From NCBI GenBank assembly GCA_026214975.1, contig CM047815.1:83720800-83784799 (forward strand): DNA of 64,000 nucleotides. Direction: 5' to 3'. Source of the DNA: Gentiana macrophylla (Eukaryota > Streptophyta > Magnoliopsida > Gentianales > Gentianaceae). Below are positions 34,504 to 45,406 of this stretch, piece by piece. The position numbers and the translations under genes were made by a program. The notes beneath the pieces were generated by a model. The model did not search any database and was not told the origin of the DNA. It saw only the letters and a list, made by a program, of their open reading frames with translations. Numbering within the stretch: the first letter of the stretch is position 1; every line of letters begins with the position of its first letter.

Positions 34504-36419
34504 CAACTCCCCACTTAGCTTTTGGTCGTTCTCGAACAAAACAAGCGATAAAACAAATTGAATGAGGGACAAATTCATAAAGATATAAGATATAAGAGAC
34601 AACCAGATGTTACAACCATTCGAATTACAACCAGGCATTAACCTCAATATAAGTGTATAACAGAGTGTGTGTATGTGACAAGCCTTTTCAATTTCCACTA
34701 TCCTCTCTTGAATAATTCAAGAAAACGCACAAATATCCATTCGAGGCAGTCTAATGACTTTCCTAAGTATAGCGATATGATTCCACACAAAGTCCTCCGT
34801 GTACTTATTAGGATAATCCTAAAGCATATCATTCGGTTTATCTTTGAGGATAGTCGAGGAAGATAGCTAAGTTTTCAACCACGCTTAAACAATATTTTTT
34901 TTTTCATATAATACTAACATATCCGAACTCATTGCCAAAATCGACTATCTTGCAAGTGTCATGAGGTGAGATCGAATACATTAATACATATCTAACTCTT
35001 TTTTTTTCCTTTTATTTTTTATTTTTATGCCCTCATTCCCAGCAATAGGACATTTCGTGATAATCCCCTAGCTGGACTAATATCATCAGGCAGTCGGGAG
35101 CTTTAGACCTCATAGTGATATAGGACGTTTCGGGATAACGCCCTACTGCACTCAAATCATTGGTAGCTACATCCGACATATATATAGTTCATCTTAGTTT
35201 GGCATTCTTCCTTAACTTATATCATTTTGTATCACATTCAAACATTCAGATATTCACAGTACACGTTCAAAAGTTAGGTACTAAGTTACTGCTATTTCTA
35301 GGATAAACCACTAGGATACTGAATGGATACAGTTTAAAATTTTCGCTTCAATATCAAAGGCTTACGTGAAGGAATTCATGTTACACAAATATATTTGGAA
35401 TTACAATGCACTTACGGTTCACGTTGGTTATACACATCAAATTGAACATTACATCTTGAATCCATGAAATATATACCTATCTGATTTATTTTAATCAACT
35501 AAATAATGCTCGAAAAAGATCGAAAACTAAGGGATTTATTGATATAAAATAAGCATTAATGCCATTGCTAGACCAACGACTCCACTCCCCACTTACGAAC
35601 TTACATTGTCTCAATGTAAAGTTAGTGTAAATAAGTTGTTGGGAAAGCAATGGTGCACTAAAACAAGTCAAAACAAATACTCGGATGATATTAAAGGGTG
35701 GGTGGGTGGGTTAAAGCTATGACCATTGTATGTGTAAATAAAATAAAAGTATGTGGAGTGTGACAGTGTAATGCAAAAGGTTAGATAAACACACCACATA
35801 AACTTTTATTGATTTAAAACACACAACATTCCACAGTTGTTGAACTAATACATGTCACACATTATTTGAAATTTAAAACAGACTAGATCATGAAATTTGA
35901 AGTGTGACAAAGTATTAACTCTGAGTCTTTTATACCCAGATCCTCAAGGGTTATTTCAAATCATTCTAACAATCTAAGTCCAAGAAATGATGTATTTGAA
36001 TTTTCTCTTTGATTTCCATCGGGATTTTCGGATAACCACCTAATCGTTCCCTTTTTAATGACATTCAAATATTCATCCTAAGACTTGGTGAAACAAAATG
36101 AAAATCAATCCGAAGTATTAGCTAAGTATTATCCAAAGTATGAGTAATTATTATATTTAATATTTTTGCGGGCTGCCTCCCGGTAGCGCTTTTGGTTAAC
36201 GTCGTTTGCTCGACAAACTTAAACAACCAAAATGACGATGAATAACTAATATTATATACTAAACAAAATGGGATACTTCTAACATTTACTCACCAAAGCA
36301 TGTAACAATTAAGCACACGAACCAACTAAAGATAAATGCTTAAAGAGTAAATAGGAAGGATAGTACCCGTGATTTACTAAATTTATAGTCTATAGCTAGA
36401 CTTTTCCTTGCTTCGGTTT
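34504..36419 (-). other. Non-coding 3' internal region of the Athila-like element
   Basis: Begins next to the LTR with the polypurine tract (minus strand agtggggagttg, 34515-34504). No domain is recognisable. Two degenerate copies of a segment starting ataggac(a/g)tttcg lie at about 35045 and 35120. 36167-36215 holds a conserved Athila/Tat block, minus-strand cgttaaccaaaagcgctac followed by cgggaggcagccc. There is no trace of RT, RNase H or integrase, so these were deleted. Confidence 0.7.
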
Positions 36420-37133
36420 TTAATGCACAGGTGGTGGGTCATCCTCACGCACCGCATTCTTCTTCAGTACCGGTTTCCAACAGAGGTTAGACAATTTCCA
36501 CCAATCCAAACAATTCTTGACCTTTTCCTTTGATTTTCGAGCTTTGGGTTTGCGAGCTTTCACATTATTGCTGAAGTCATCTTCTTCAATTACCTGCGTG
36601 TTAGTACGATCCACAGCAAAAGGACACAAAGTGTTCACACAAGAACAAAATTCTAGTGTAGTGCATGGATATTTCAATGGAATGTAAATGTTGAAGACAA
36701 CGCGCTCATTATTTACTCCCAAACTAAGCTCTCCCTTACGAACATCGATCAAAGGGATATTAATAGTTAAGTACCGAAAAGTGTTACGAAAACATGCATA
36801 CTTCTTATCCAACTTCATCCTTTTCATTTCCTTTTTCGGGGAATAGGGAAGAAATTCAAGATCAATTAAAGTAGGGTTAGAATGTATACCTCCCTTACCC
36901 TTGTCGTTAGATGAAGATGGTAAAGCTTCCTCGAATGATTGTGTCTTTGAAGGACACTGTGTGTCGACATTCTGTACATTTTTCTTCAAAATATGCACTG
37001 GATATGGTGCTATCCTATCATATTGAACCGAGGTAAATTTGGGTTTAGCCGGATAAGGTTTGGTTTGAATTGGCCCTTCCAAACTTGATTCCTTTCCAAC
37101 TTGCTCATTGAACAAGGTCCTCAAATCACTCGA
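36420..37133 (-). pseudogene. Gag C-terminus and protease remnant of the Athila-like element
   Basis: The frame is the same as the gag frame upstream, and only the TAA at 37136-37134 separates them. The first part (KPYPAKPKFTSVQYDRIAPY) is the usual Athila gag-protease linker. INIPLIDV is followed directly by RKGELSLGVNNERVVFNIY, which in related elements lies after the protease active site. The catalytic region therefore appears to have been deleted. The frame then ends in a basic tail and stops at 36420. Confidence 0.7.
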
Positions 37134-38720
37134 TTATGGATTTTTCAATATTCTAGGAACCTTGACCCATTCCTTATCTTCACTTTCAGGTTTAATAGAA
37201 CTGTTTTGTCTTAGGAAATCTTCAATAATGTCCTCTTCCTCTTTAGTGAATTCAGGTTCATCTTTAGAGTCTATATTCTTTTCAAATTTACCATCTAAAT
37301 CATCCTCTACTTCATTATTTTCGAAGTTTTCTACTCCATTACTTCCACAGATTCTTCCACTTCTGGTAATAACAATATTTACCTCTCCCGGGTTTCTGTC
37401 GATATTACATGGTAATCCTCCTGGAGGTCTACTATTTTTACGTTCTCCTTTTCTACTCAAATGATATTCCAAATTCCTTAATGAAGCTTCTATAATTCTT
37501 ATTCTGGTATTATGTCCACTCATGGATGTTTTCAACGTACTCATATCCTTAGTGACTATACCTATAGAAGTTATCATGGTTTCTATATTCTGAGCTGGAG
37601 TAGATATCATACCCATCAGATTTTCGATTAATTTCTCCCATTTGTTAACTCCTTCAGGTTGAGTTGAACTTTGGGTGACTGGTATGCTTTGAGTGGTATG
37701 TTGTGGATACGATCTAGGTAATGATTGTAGATTCTGATTCGAGGTATCTCCTTGATAAACTTGATATGGATTCTTATATTGAACTGGATACAGTGATTGT
37801 CCTTGCTTACTAGGGATTTCAGACCAACGAAAAGTAGGGTGGTCTCTTCTAAAAGCATTAAATGAGTTTGAATACGCGTTGTTCAAATTCCTATGCTGTT
37901 GCAAAAAACTCACATTTTCCCTTGAATATCCTTCTGGTTCTTCCATCCCTAATGACACATTATCATGACTTGAGTATTCATTTGGTGAGATATTTTCTGA
38001 GTTTACATTTTTACTAGCTAAAAAGCCGTCAAATTTCCTACTCAAATTCTCCAAGTGTGCTAGAACTTCCGTATTCGATGAACATTCTTTTGCAAATGCT
38101 ACTTTTCTTGTGCTAGAACTGGTTTCCCACATTCTGTTATTTTTGGAAATCTTTTCAATAGCATCGTAAACTACTTGGGCTTCACTCATCATTAAAGAAC
38201 CACCACATGCATGATCTACATCTGCACGTGAATCTTTCCTTAATTTACGACAGAAAAGTTGAATTTGCATATCTAAGGAATAACCATGACCGGGACAAGC
38301 TCTTAATAGTTTTTTAAATCTTTCCCAAGCATTCCCAAGCGTTTCTTCAGATCCTTCTTTAAAGTTGGCAATTTCGACTATTAATTCCAATTTTCTACCA
38401 GGAGTAAAATATTGCTTTAAAAACTCGGTTTGAATCTCCTCCCAACTTTTCAATGAATGATGCGGGAGTGACAGAAACCAATCTCGTGCTCTTCCTTTTA
38501 AAGAAAAAGGAAACATAGACATCCTCGTTAATTCCCGATGAGCACCATGACCTTTGGTTGTATTACACAATTCATCGAAAAGATAGAGATGATGATGTGG
38601 ATCCTCATCATCTTCTCCTAGAAATTGGGCTCTTGTGTCAATTAAACCAAAAAGATGACATTTAATTTGAAATTATTTGCTCCTTTATTGGGTAAGCGAA
38701 TTGGATTATTAATCGGTACC
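37134..38720 (-). pseudogene. gag: gag of the Athila-like element
   Basis: On the minus strand a near-intact Ty3/gypsy gag is read. FGLIDTRAQFLGEDDEDP and HHLYLFDELCNT precede the core FPFSLKGRARDWFLSLP, then WEEIQTEFLKQYF, KEGSEETLGNAWERFKKLL and CPGHGYSLDMQIQLFCRKL. The core matches the Retrotrans_gag family. The open stretch proper is 38570-37134. Upstream coding extends with a one-base frame change near 38668, and N-terminal sequence may reach about 38990. A glutamate-rich stretch follows the core, and a single TAA ends it. No CCHC knuckle is seen. Gag would package the element RNA, and its good preservation fits a recent insertion. Confidence 0.85.
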
Positions 38721-39322
38721 TTCTTACGGTCGATCTGAGATAGGTCTCGGGTTAGAAATTTGGTTTCGATTATGCTTATTCCGATTACGATTATTTCTAT
38801 TATTCGATTTTGGTTATTAGGTTGAGGTAAATTTCGATTAAGGTTTTGGCCATGCCTTGAGCATGAGCAATCCCTTGTTCAGGTGTTTCACCAACGGTTT
38901 CGGCCATTTTCGTAACTCGATTTGACAATTCTTGTGGAATAGAAAATATCGAATAGAAAACCACATGAAATCGATAAAAAACCAATTTTTTTTTCTCTCG
39001 GTAATTACCGACTCCACTCGGTATTTACCGAGTGTATTTTTTTTTTTTTTAAATGGTATCTTACCAATAGGTAGGTACCAACAAAACAAAATTAGAAATG
39101 AGATTGAGAAAAGTATCCTTGACTGTTATGACTACGTTTGCTTTCTACTATCAAAAATAGAAAATAAATCGAAATTGGTAGAAGAAAAAAAATTGGTACT
39201 AAAAGAAGGTAGATACCAACGGAAAATAAAAATAGAAATGTGATAAGAAGAGTGTTGACTTATCCTCGAGAATTTTGAGCTAATACAAGTAGTAACCATA
39301 GACACAATGAATTACCGTCGTT
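38721..39322 (-). other. Leader between primer site and gag core, Athila-like element
   Basis: Contains broken N-terminal gag-like sequence on the minus strand (an asparagine/arginine-rich stretch near 38830-38740 and an open frame at 38985-38800) and a T-run at 39037-39050. No other signal is seen. Confidence 0.5.
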
Positions 39323-39340
39323 TCCCCGGCAACGGCGCCA
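39323..39340 (-). other. Primer-binding site, tRNA-Asp type
   Basis: The minus strand reads TGGCGCCGTTGCCGGGGA, complementary to the 3' end of plant tRNA-Asp(GTC) including CCA. It lies 6 bases inside the 5' LTR (39347). A second, imperfect copy lies within the LTR at about 39357-39376. This is not a tRNA gene, because only the acceptor end is represented. Confidence 0.9.
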
Positions 39341-39346
39341 AAAAGC

Positions 39347-40610
39347 TGACAGACGTTTTCCCCGGCAACGGCACACCAAAAAACTGACGGACTCGTTGAC
39401 TAAGGGCTATACCGATCCTTACCGGCAGTGTACCGGGTCAAATCATAGCATAGTTTGGAAAGTCAGGTCGTATCCTCAGGGAAATGAAGGCATAATTCAA
39501 AGTGTGGTTAAACACCAAGAAGCTATTATTAACTCGATCTAAGTCGCAGTTTTTACCATATAAAGTTAGATCGTTAGAGTTAGATTGTTACGTTAGTTAG
39601 ATAGTTAGATTAGTTAGATTGTTAGTAAAACAGTAAATAAATATGTAAATATAAAAATAGATAGTATATATATTTTTTGAATCTAGCCAAGAATACTTTA
39701 CTGAATCAATATCTTTTTTAGTAGAATTGAATGAGACAGATCTTTTCCTTGATACAAGGAAGTCAATTATATATGAACCGGTGTACTCCTAAGCTAGACA
39801 ACTCCTCCTCACACGAGCGTATGAAATTGTCATATGTCAAATTGTCATCAGTTCAATCTCAACAAGCGCCCCATGCTAATCTCAGTTTAGTGCGAGCAGT
39901 GCAGTACAAATCTACCCGGATAAAAGAGGTTGCTCCGTTTGGCCAGGCGGCCGATGTTATTCAAAAGGCTCCGGTTGTCGAAGCGGATCGATTTAACTTT
40001 CCGGTGTTAGTTTCAATTAAACTGTTGATTTTAACATTATTACGATTTCGAGCACAAATTTCAATAAGATTAATCTTTCCCAAGACAAATCTGGCCCCGG
40101 GTAGGAAATAGGATTCTGTTGTCAGGTTTTCACACAACCAATTTTACCCTCCGGTTTTTCTATCTTTTATCTCATATCCTAACTTCTCTAGTCAGTTCAT
40201 CATTAGGTTATATGTTGCGATTCATCTTGGTTAATTACTCCAATTCGAATATTATCTATACGTTGCAAAATAGAAAAAAGATTCATTATAATCGGTTTTA
40301 ATCATTATTACCAGAGTCGATCATTTATTTTACCAAAAATATTAACTAATTTGATTCATATCTTATTAGATATATTTTTAGTTTAACATAATAATGGATA
40401 TAATAGATATATATATAAATATAGATAGAAATAATAACGATAATAACATTAGAATATTACCGGTTACAACTGTTGAATCGAAGGTCATTTTCACGGATAT
40501 TTCAACAAAAGCTTCAAATCAACAATTTCGATAACTATTCCGCCATAATTCAATGATATTATAACTACTTTATTTATATATAATAACATATACATATATA
40601 TATATACATA

Positions 40611-40688
<78 letters not shown>

Positions 40689-41852
40689 CCCAAAGATGAT
40701 AAAAATAAAAAGAAGAAGAAGATGAAAGGGAGCCAACTAAGGCATGGAAGAGGGGAAATGAGAGGGGAGGAGATGGCCAAGAAGGAGGCCAAGAAGAGGG
40801 GAGAAGAAGGGACAAAGATGAACAAGAAGAGGGGAAATGGGAGAAGGAAAATCTTGGCCAAGAAGGGCCAAGATGGGGCAATTGTTTGGGTTGCATTTGT
40901 GGGTATTTATAGGTTTTTTTCAGCCTTGGGCCGGCCTGGGCCGAGCTAGGGCCGGACCGGGACGGTGGTGAATGATTACAACCGACTTACTATGTCGGTT
41001 GTATATATATAATTATATATTAAACTTCTAAAATTTATATCTCGAGTTTTGGATCTCCAAATGACATGATTCAAGATGCGTTGGAAAGCTCTCGGAAAAC
41101 TCTATAACTTTCATGAAGGACTCCTCTTCAGAAAATGCCTTTTTGATGAGCCATTCGTATGTCGAGTCGTTTTCGGGATTTTCCACTACAACGAATCGAT
41201 TAGCCACTTGACCACTTCTTGAGTTGTAGACCTCCAATTGACGTGATTCAAAGTGAGTTAGAAAGCTTATTGGAATATCTACAACTTTCATGAAGAAGTT
41301 ATCCCCTGAAAATGCCTTTAAGTTGGGTCAAATGTCTGTCGTAGATATTTTACGGTAGAAGCATTCAGGACAATTGATCCGTTTGAACTCGTTAGCTTAT
41401 GGAAAATTCTTCCATCCATCAAAATACATCTTTTTAGGCCTCAAAACATGTCGTTACATGTGATATTTTGAAATCCTTGGGCTCCAAGTATGGCCTTGGG
41501 CTCCAAGTATTCCTTCAGTCAGGCAAAACTCTCGTCTCGTTATCCAGTCTTTAGTTACTGTCTCCATGATAAATCTTATCTTTCTTACTCGAACACAAAG
41601 AAATGAACATGAGTAAATCGACAATAAAAGTCAAAAAGTACTGATATTTGTCTTTGTGGATGTTTATTTATACTAAACTGGTACAAAACCTATAAAAACT
41701 TATAAAAATACTATAATTTATATAATAACTACTACTTACATATTTGGATAAAATTAAGTAATTATTGACTTAAATTGGTACAATAATACTCAAAGTGATA
41801 TCAATATTGGGGTAAAATGACGTAATAATGATCATTAATTTGTCTCTCATCA
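39347..41852 (-). repeat. 5' LTR of the Athila-like element
   Basis: 2506 bases. It differs from the 3' LTR mainly by a much longer (TA)n run at about 40613-40686. It carries the same 38-base primer-site-derived extension at 39347-39384. A TATA box on the minus strand lies at about 40913-40902. Open frames over the AT run are artefacts. Confidence 0.92.
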
Positions 41853-41857
41853 CCAAC

Positions 41858-42913
41858 CTTATAGGTTGAAAAAACATCACGGTCCGCACACACATGTTTA
41901 GTGGCTCCTGTGTCCACAAACCACTGCCTCGGGTTCCCCACGGTGTTGCACTCAGTCAGCACGGTGCAGAGATTATCATCATCACCATCATCAGTTTCAG
42001 CAATATAAGCCTTCGGTTTGAAAGGCTTCTTTGACTGGAAGTCCGCAGTACGGTGTCCAAACTTGCCACAGTTGCGGCAATCACCATTGAATTTATATGG
42101 TGTCGGTTTCTTGGACGATTCCTCAGTCTTTTTAGGAAATTTCTCCGGCTTCTTTCTCTTCTGGTTTTTCACCTCAGCCATATTAGCCTTTGCTTTTCCA
42201 ACAGGCACAGAACGTTTCTTTTCGGATGCTCTATTGTCCTCCTCAATACGAAGTCGGACAATCAAATCATCCATCGTCACTTGCTTCCTCTTGTGCATGA
42301 GATGGCTCTTGTATTCCTTCCACGAGTCGGGAAGCTTCTCAATCACACATGCCACTTGAAAATTGTCATTAATTTTGAGATCTTACGCTATCATCTCGGA
42401 TATCGAATTTGCGATTCCTCCACTGTTTAACAATAGATTTAGTATCATTCATTTCATACTTTAAAACCTCATCGACAAGAAACTTCTGGCACCAACATCT
42501 TCGATTGTGTATTTTCTCTAATGCTTGCCACAATGATTTATTTTTTCATAAGTACAATACACACCATAAAACATGTTATCTAAACCATTCGAGAATATAA
42601 TTCTTGCAGAAAGTCACTTTGTGCTTCCGAATTTTCTACTGACAAGAAAATTTGTCTTTTCAGGAGTTTCAGGTGGCACCACCGGTGGATCATCAACTAG
42701 CATTCTTGCTAGACCAAGCGTTGTGATGTAAAACAACATCTTCTGTTGCCAACGTTTAAAGTTGGAGCCATTGAACTTCTCTGGTCTCTCATGGTTAGCA
42801 CTAGGAATCATAGTAGTTTGTGTCACCACAGACACAGAGCCAGTAGACTGGGATGTCTGTCCTCCGTTTGGCGCACCATCAGGAGTAGGAGTCACTTGAC
42901 CGTCAGTTGCCAT
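41858..42913 (-). pseudogene. gag: gag and protease start of element C (right of insertion)
   Basis: The ATG at 42913-42911 (MATDGQVTPTPDGAPNGG) starts a typical copia gag: HERPEKFNGSNFKRWQQKML and FYITTLGLARMLVDDPPVV. The middle (42613-42356) is broken by several frame changes but still shows CKNYILNGLDNMLYG and TIEDVG. From 42355 ACVIEKLPDSWKEYKSHL, VTMDDLIVRLRIEE and a zinc knuckle follow. The last ligand of that knuckle is lost (CRNCGKFGHRTADF, with F in place of C). The protease active site is VDTGATKHVC. The frame is cut by the Athila-like insertion after STYKVG. Confidence 0.88.
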
Positions 42914-43063
42914 TTCTGTTTGAGACAGAAGATAAACTTTAGACTCGTATTTCAACGAAACCTTTTTCAATTCAGCTCATTTTTCAGCAAAAGAACAGAG
43001 GCAAAACCAATAAAACTGATGATATATTCGTGAAAATATTTCGATTACACAAGGGTTGAATCG

Positions 43064-43081
43064 AAAAATTTTGTCTTAAGC
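43064..43081 (-). other. Primer position of element C, not tRNA-Met
   Basis: Immediately inside the 5' LTR the minus strand reads gcttaagacaaaatttttcg. It does not begin with TGG as a tRNA-CCA complement would. It is complementary to the LTR motif at 43241-43228 (minus strand aaatttgtcttaag), with 11 contiguous matching bases (tttgtcttaag). Confidence 0.6.
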
Positions 43082-44130
43082 TGTTATCCCCCGTGTACAA
43101 TTAAAATAAATATATAAAACGAATAAAATCCACAACAGTTTTATTGATCTTGATAAACAATAACAAAGAAGTAAAGAAAGAAAGAATAAAGGATATTGAC
43201 GATCCGAGCGAGGCGAGACTAACTCATCTTAAGACAAATTTGCTCCGGTATGTACCCGTGTTGCGACAATTGTCTCCCGGGAATTCTCGATTACCTTTCG
43301 AGAATAAGCGATGCATGCAAACTCGAACAACGACGAACTCTGCAGTCTTTGCGAAACTCTTCACTTGATGCAAGAACGGTATGCGAGAAGAATGTATGTA
43401 TGTATGCAATTATGGTGTTGTATTTCTGTGTTTCTTCCCATTCATGTAGCTCGTTTATATAGCAGAGGACATGGAAAAAAAGCGATGGAAATGAAACGAC
43501 CTCGGCATTAAGTTGGAACTTGGAAAGCCACAGGCCTTAGTTTTAATCATGACTTAAAGTTGGATAGGAACATGAACAGTCTTTCAGCTCAGCAGACTGA
43601 GCCTCAGCCTTATTTGATTCAGCTCAGCAGCCTTAAAAATAAATTAACAGTTGCAAAACTGAACTCTGACTGTGAACTTCAAATCGAGTACGCAGGACAC
43701 GCGGGCATGCACAAGCCCAAGGGTAAATCCGGATTGGATTTGCACCCCCTGCGCCCGCGTAGAGAACGGTGTATAATGTTGGATACTTACTCCAACTACA
43801 CTAAAACAATATCATATAAATATTGCTTCTTTTTCCTTCTTCCAACCAATGTGGGAGAAAAGTTTCTTCCCATTGTTCTTTTCATAACACACACTTAAGC
43901 CCAATAGGCCCATTCCAACAGACCACCTTTAAGCGTTAATTTCTCATTCACTCGTTATCCGAATTGAATGATTCCAAATCCTGAATTCATCTACGACTCA
44001 CGTAGTTTTCAGAATTAATAAAACATTACATATATTCTATACAAGAATATATCCAAAATACGCTTACAAAGTCACTGAATAAAATGATTATAAAGTCATT
44101 TTTTAATTCAATTCCACATTTTCTCCAACA
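43082..44130 (-). repeat. 5' LTR of element C
   Basis: 1049 bases, matching the 3' LTR at 27506-28576 with many small differences. The minus strand starts TGTTGG at 44130 and ends GATAACA at 43082. The TATA box is at about 43461-43452 on the minus strand. The right-hand target duplication, cataa, follows at 44131-44135. Confidence 0.92.
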
Positions 44131-44280
44131 CATAATTCGTTATTGTTTAAGTTTCAAGCTGCCTTCAAAATCTATGGTTTCTTAATTATTTTTTTAATGT
44201 TGTTTGAGTTAACAGTTTCTTATTTGAACTTTTTTTTTAGTGTGATTTGATCAATGTTGTTTTACATTTTGTCTTTATAG

Positions 44281-44642
44281 AGGCATCGGAAATTGGGAAA
44301 CTATAATCATCGTATCAGGTTGTATCGGAAGGTACTACCTTTCAAAGTTTTCTTTATTTATCATGTTGTTTCCACGATTTGATGGTATATCAGTTTAATA
44401 ACATATGTACGGTGTACGTGATAGCGTAGATGAACGATAAGGTTCATTTTCCTTCTTTTTTTTGTTCAGGCGACTGTCGAGATTTTCAGATGGAGGAACT
44501 TCTATGTCCCACAACCGGTAAAAGTGTTCATATTATGTGTTCATCTTTTCTATATAAATTAAACCATATAGTGGTTGAGCGTCGAACTTATTTGCAGATT
44601 GAAGTCGAGCATAGCCGGGGAAAGCTTAGGCGATGTGTATGA
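44281..44642 (+). CDS. Three terminal exons of an unidentified host gene (partial)
   Basis: Three exons with canonical borders are all in phase 0. 44281-44331 follows ...ctttatag and reads RHRKLGNYNHRIRLYRK before gtactac. 44470-44517 follows a long pyrimidine tract ending ttgttcag and reads ATVEIFRWRNFYVPQP before gtaaaag. 44598-44642 follows ttatttgcag, reads IEVEHSRGKLRRCV and ends in TGA. The introns are 138 and 80 bases, usual plant sizes. The peptide is basic, and I do not recognise the family. No upstream exon was found in the short host segments left of the insertions, so either the remaining exons lie beyond the window or this is a gene remnant. What follows (44643 on) looks like a 3' untranslated region. 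Confidence 0.5.
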
Positions 44643-45018
44643 GGTGGTTTCGTTGTTGGGAAGTGCTATTATGTTGCCATGCCGGGATTCAAATTCGTTA
44701 ATTGATGCATAGCATTAATGGATGTTGTAAACATTAGAAAGACAGGTAGGGACATTCTTACCTGTCTTCTTTTTCTCTTTCATGATTTATAAGTTTGTCA
44801 GTTAATCCTATTGTGTTGTGAGGCTAAGGTTGTAGATTTTTTTTGTAGCAGAAAGACCTTTTATAGGTAAATTTTGTTGATGAAAAATAAAAAGAAATAG
44901 ATATGGGATGTTTCCTGCTATTTGTATTTTAATACCCCGTGTTCTTTTAAGGGTATTTTGGTCTTTGATATTAACAAGCTGTATTTTTCTTAATTTATTT
45001 GATATCTCGATGGGATTA

Positions 45019-45050
<32 letters not shown>

Positions 45051-45406
45051 GTGGTTGTTGTGGTTGTTGTTGTTGTTGTTGTTGACATTTTGTTGTTGTT
45101 GTAGAAGTTTAGCAATAAACGGAAATAAAAACCATATTAATTAATGTACTATCTTCTTACTCCATTAAGTGTTGTTATGACTCTTTGGGTGCCTCAATTA
45201 ATATATCAGGCATATAAGAAAATTTGTTGAAATATGGGAGAGGGGCTAAAGAGGAGTCGTGCAAAGGAAAAAGAAAAGAAAAGAAAAGGATAGTGAGATG
45301 TGAGGAAAGATATTGAGAGTTAATCAGAAAAAAAAAGAGAGGAGATTTCCACCTTCATATATCAGCATTTTTATGCCTAAATATTGAGCATGGAAGAAAT
45401 TCGTGT
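44643..45406 (+). other. 3' flank of the exon run: hairpin and trinucleotide repeats
   Basis: A perfect 10-base inverted repeat (aagacaggta at 44739-44748 and tacctgtctt at 44759-44768, 10-base loop) lies in the likely 3' untranslated region. An (ATT)n run at 45018-45050 passes into a (GTT)n run at 45052-45102. No other features are seen. Confidence 0.7.

Larger units (their letters stand above)
32032..41852 (-). mobile_element. Athila/Tat-like Ty3/gypsy element lacking pol (LARD-like), minus strand
   Basis: LTRs of 2472 and 2506 bases flank 4.8 kb holding a tRNA-Asp primer site, gag and a protease remnant, but no RT, RNase H or integrase. The target duplication is ccagc (32027-32031) against ccaac (41853-41857), one base different. 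The two LTRs are nearly identical outside the AT repeat, so insertion is recent compared with its host element. The internal conserved segment acgttaaccaaaagcgctacc, read on the minus strand near 36200-36180, and the primer type support an Athila/Tat assignment. It would need enzymes from a related element. Confidence 0.9.
27506..44130 (-). mobile_element. Ty1/copia element (C), minus strand, split by an Athila-like element
   Basis: LTRs lie at 27506-28576 (3' LTR) and 43082-44130 (5' LTR), with the target duplication cataa at 27501-27505 and 44131-44135. Between them the minus strand carries gag, protease, integrase, RT and RNase H in copia order. Removing the insertion at 32032-41852 leaves an element of about 6.8 kb. 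Each pol domain is still readable over long stretches, so this copy is much younger than element B. It lacks the usual initiator-Met primer site. The copia lineage is not certain; motifs resemble Tork-like elements. Confidence 0.92.

Noticed and set aside
39323..39340. Possible tRNA-Asp gene
   Set aside because: Only the acceptor-end complement is present, next to an LTR. No anticodon, D or T arms exist, so it is a primer-binding site.
40491..40896. Overlapping minus-strand frames of 81-108 codons
   Set aside because: They are read from the AT run and purine-rich part of the Athila-like LTR. The same region in the other LTR gives different frames.
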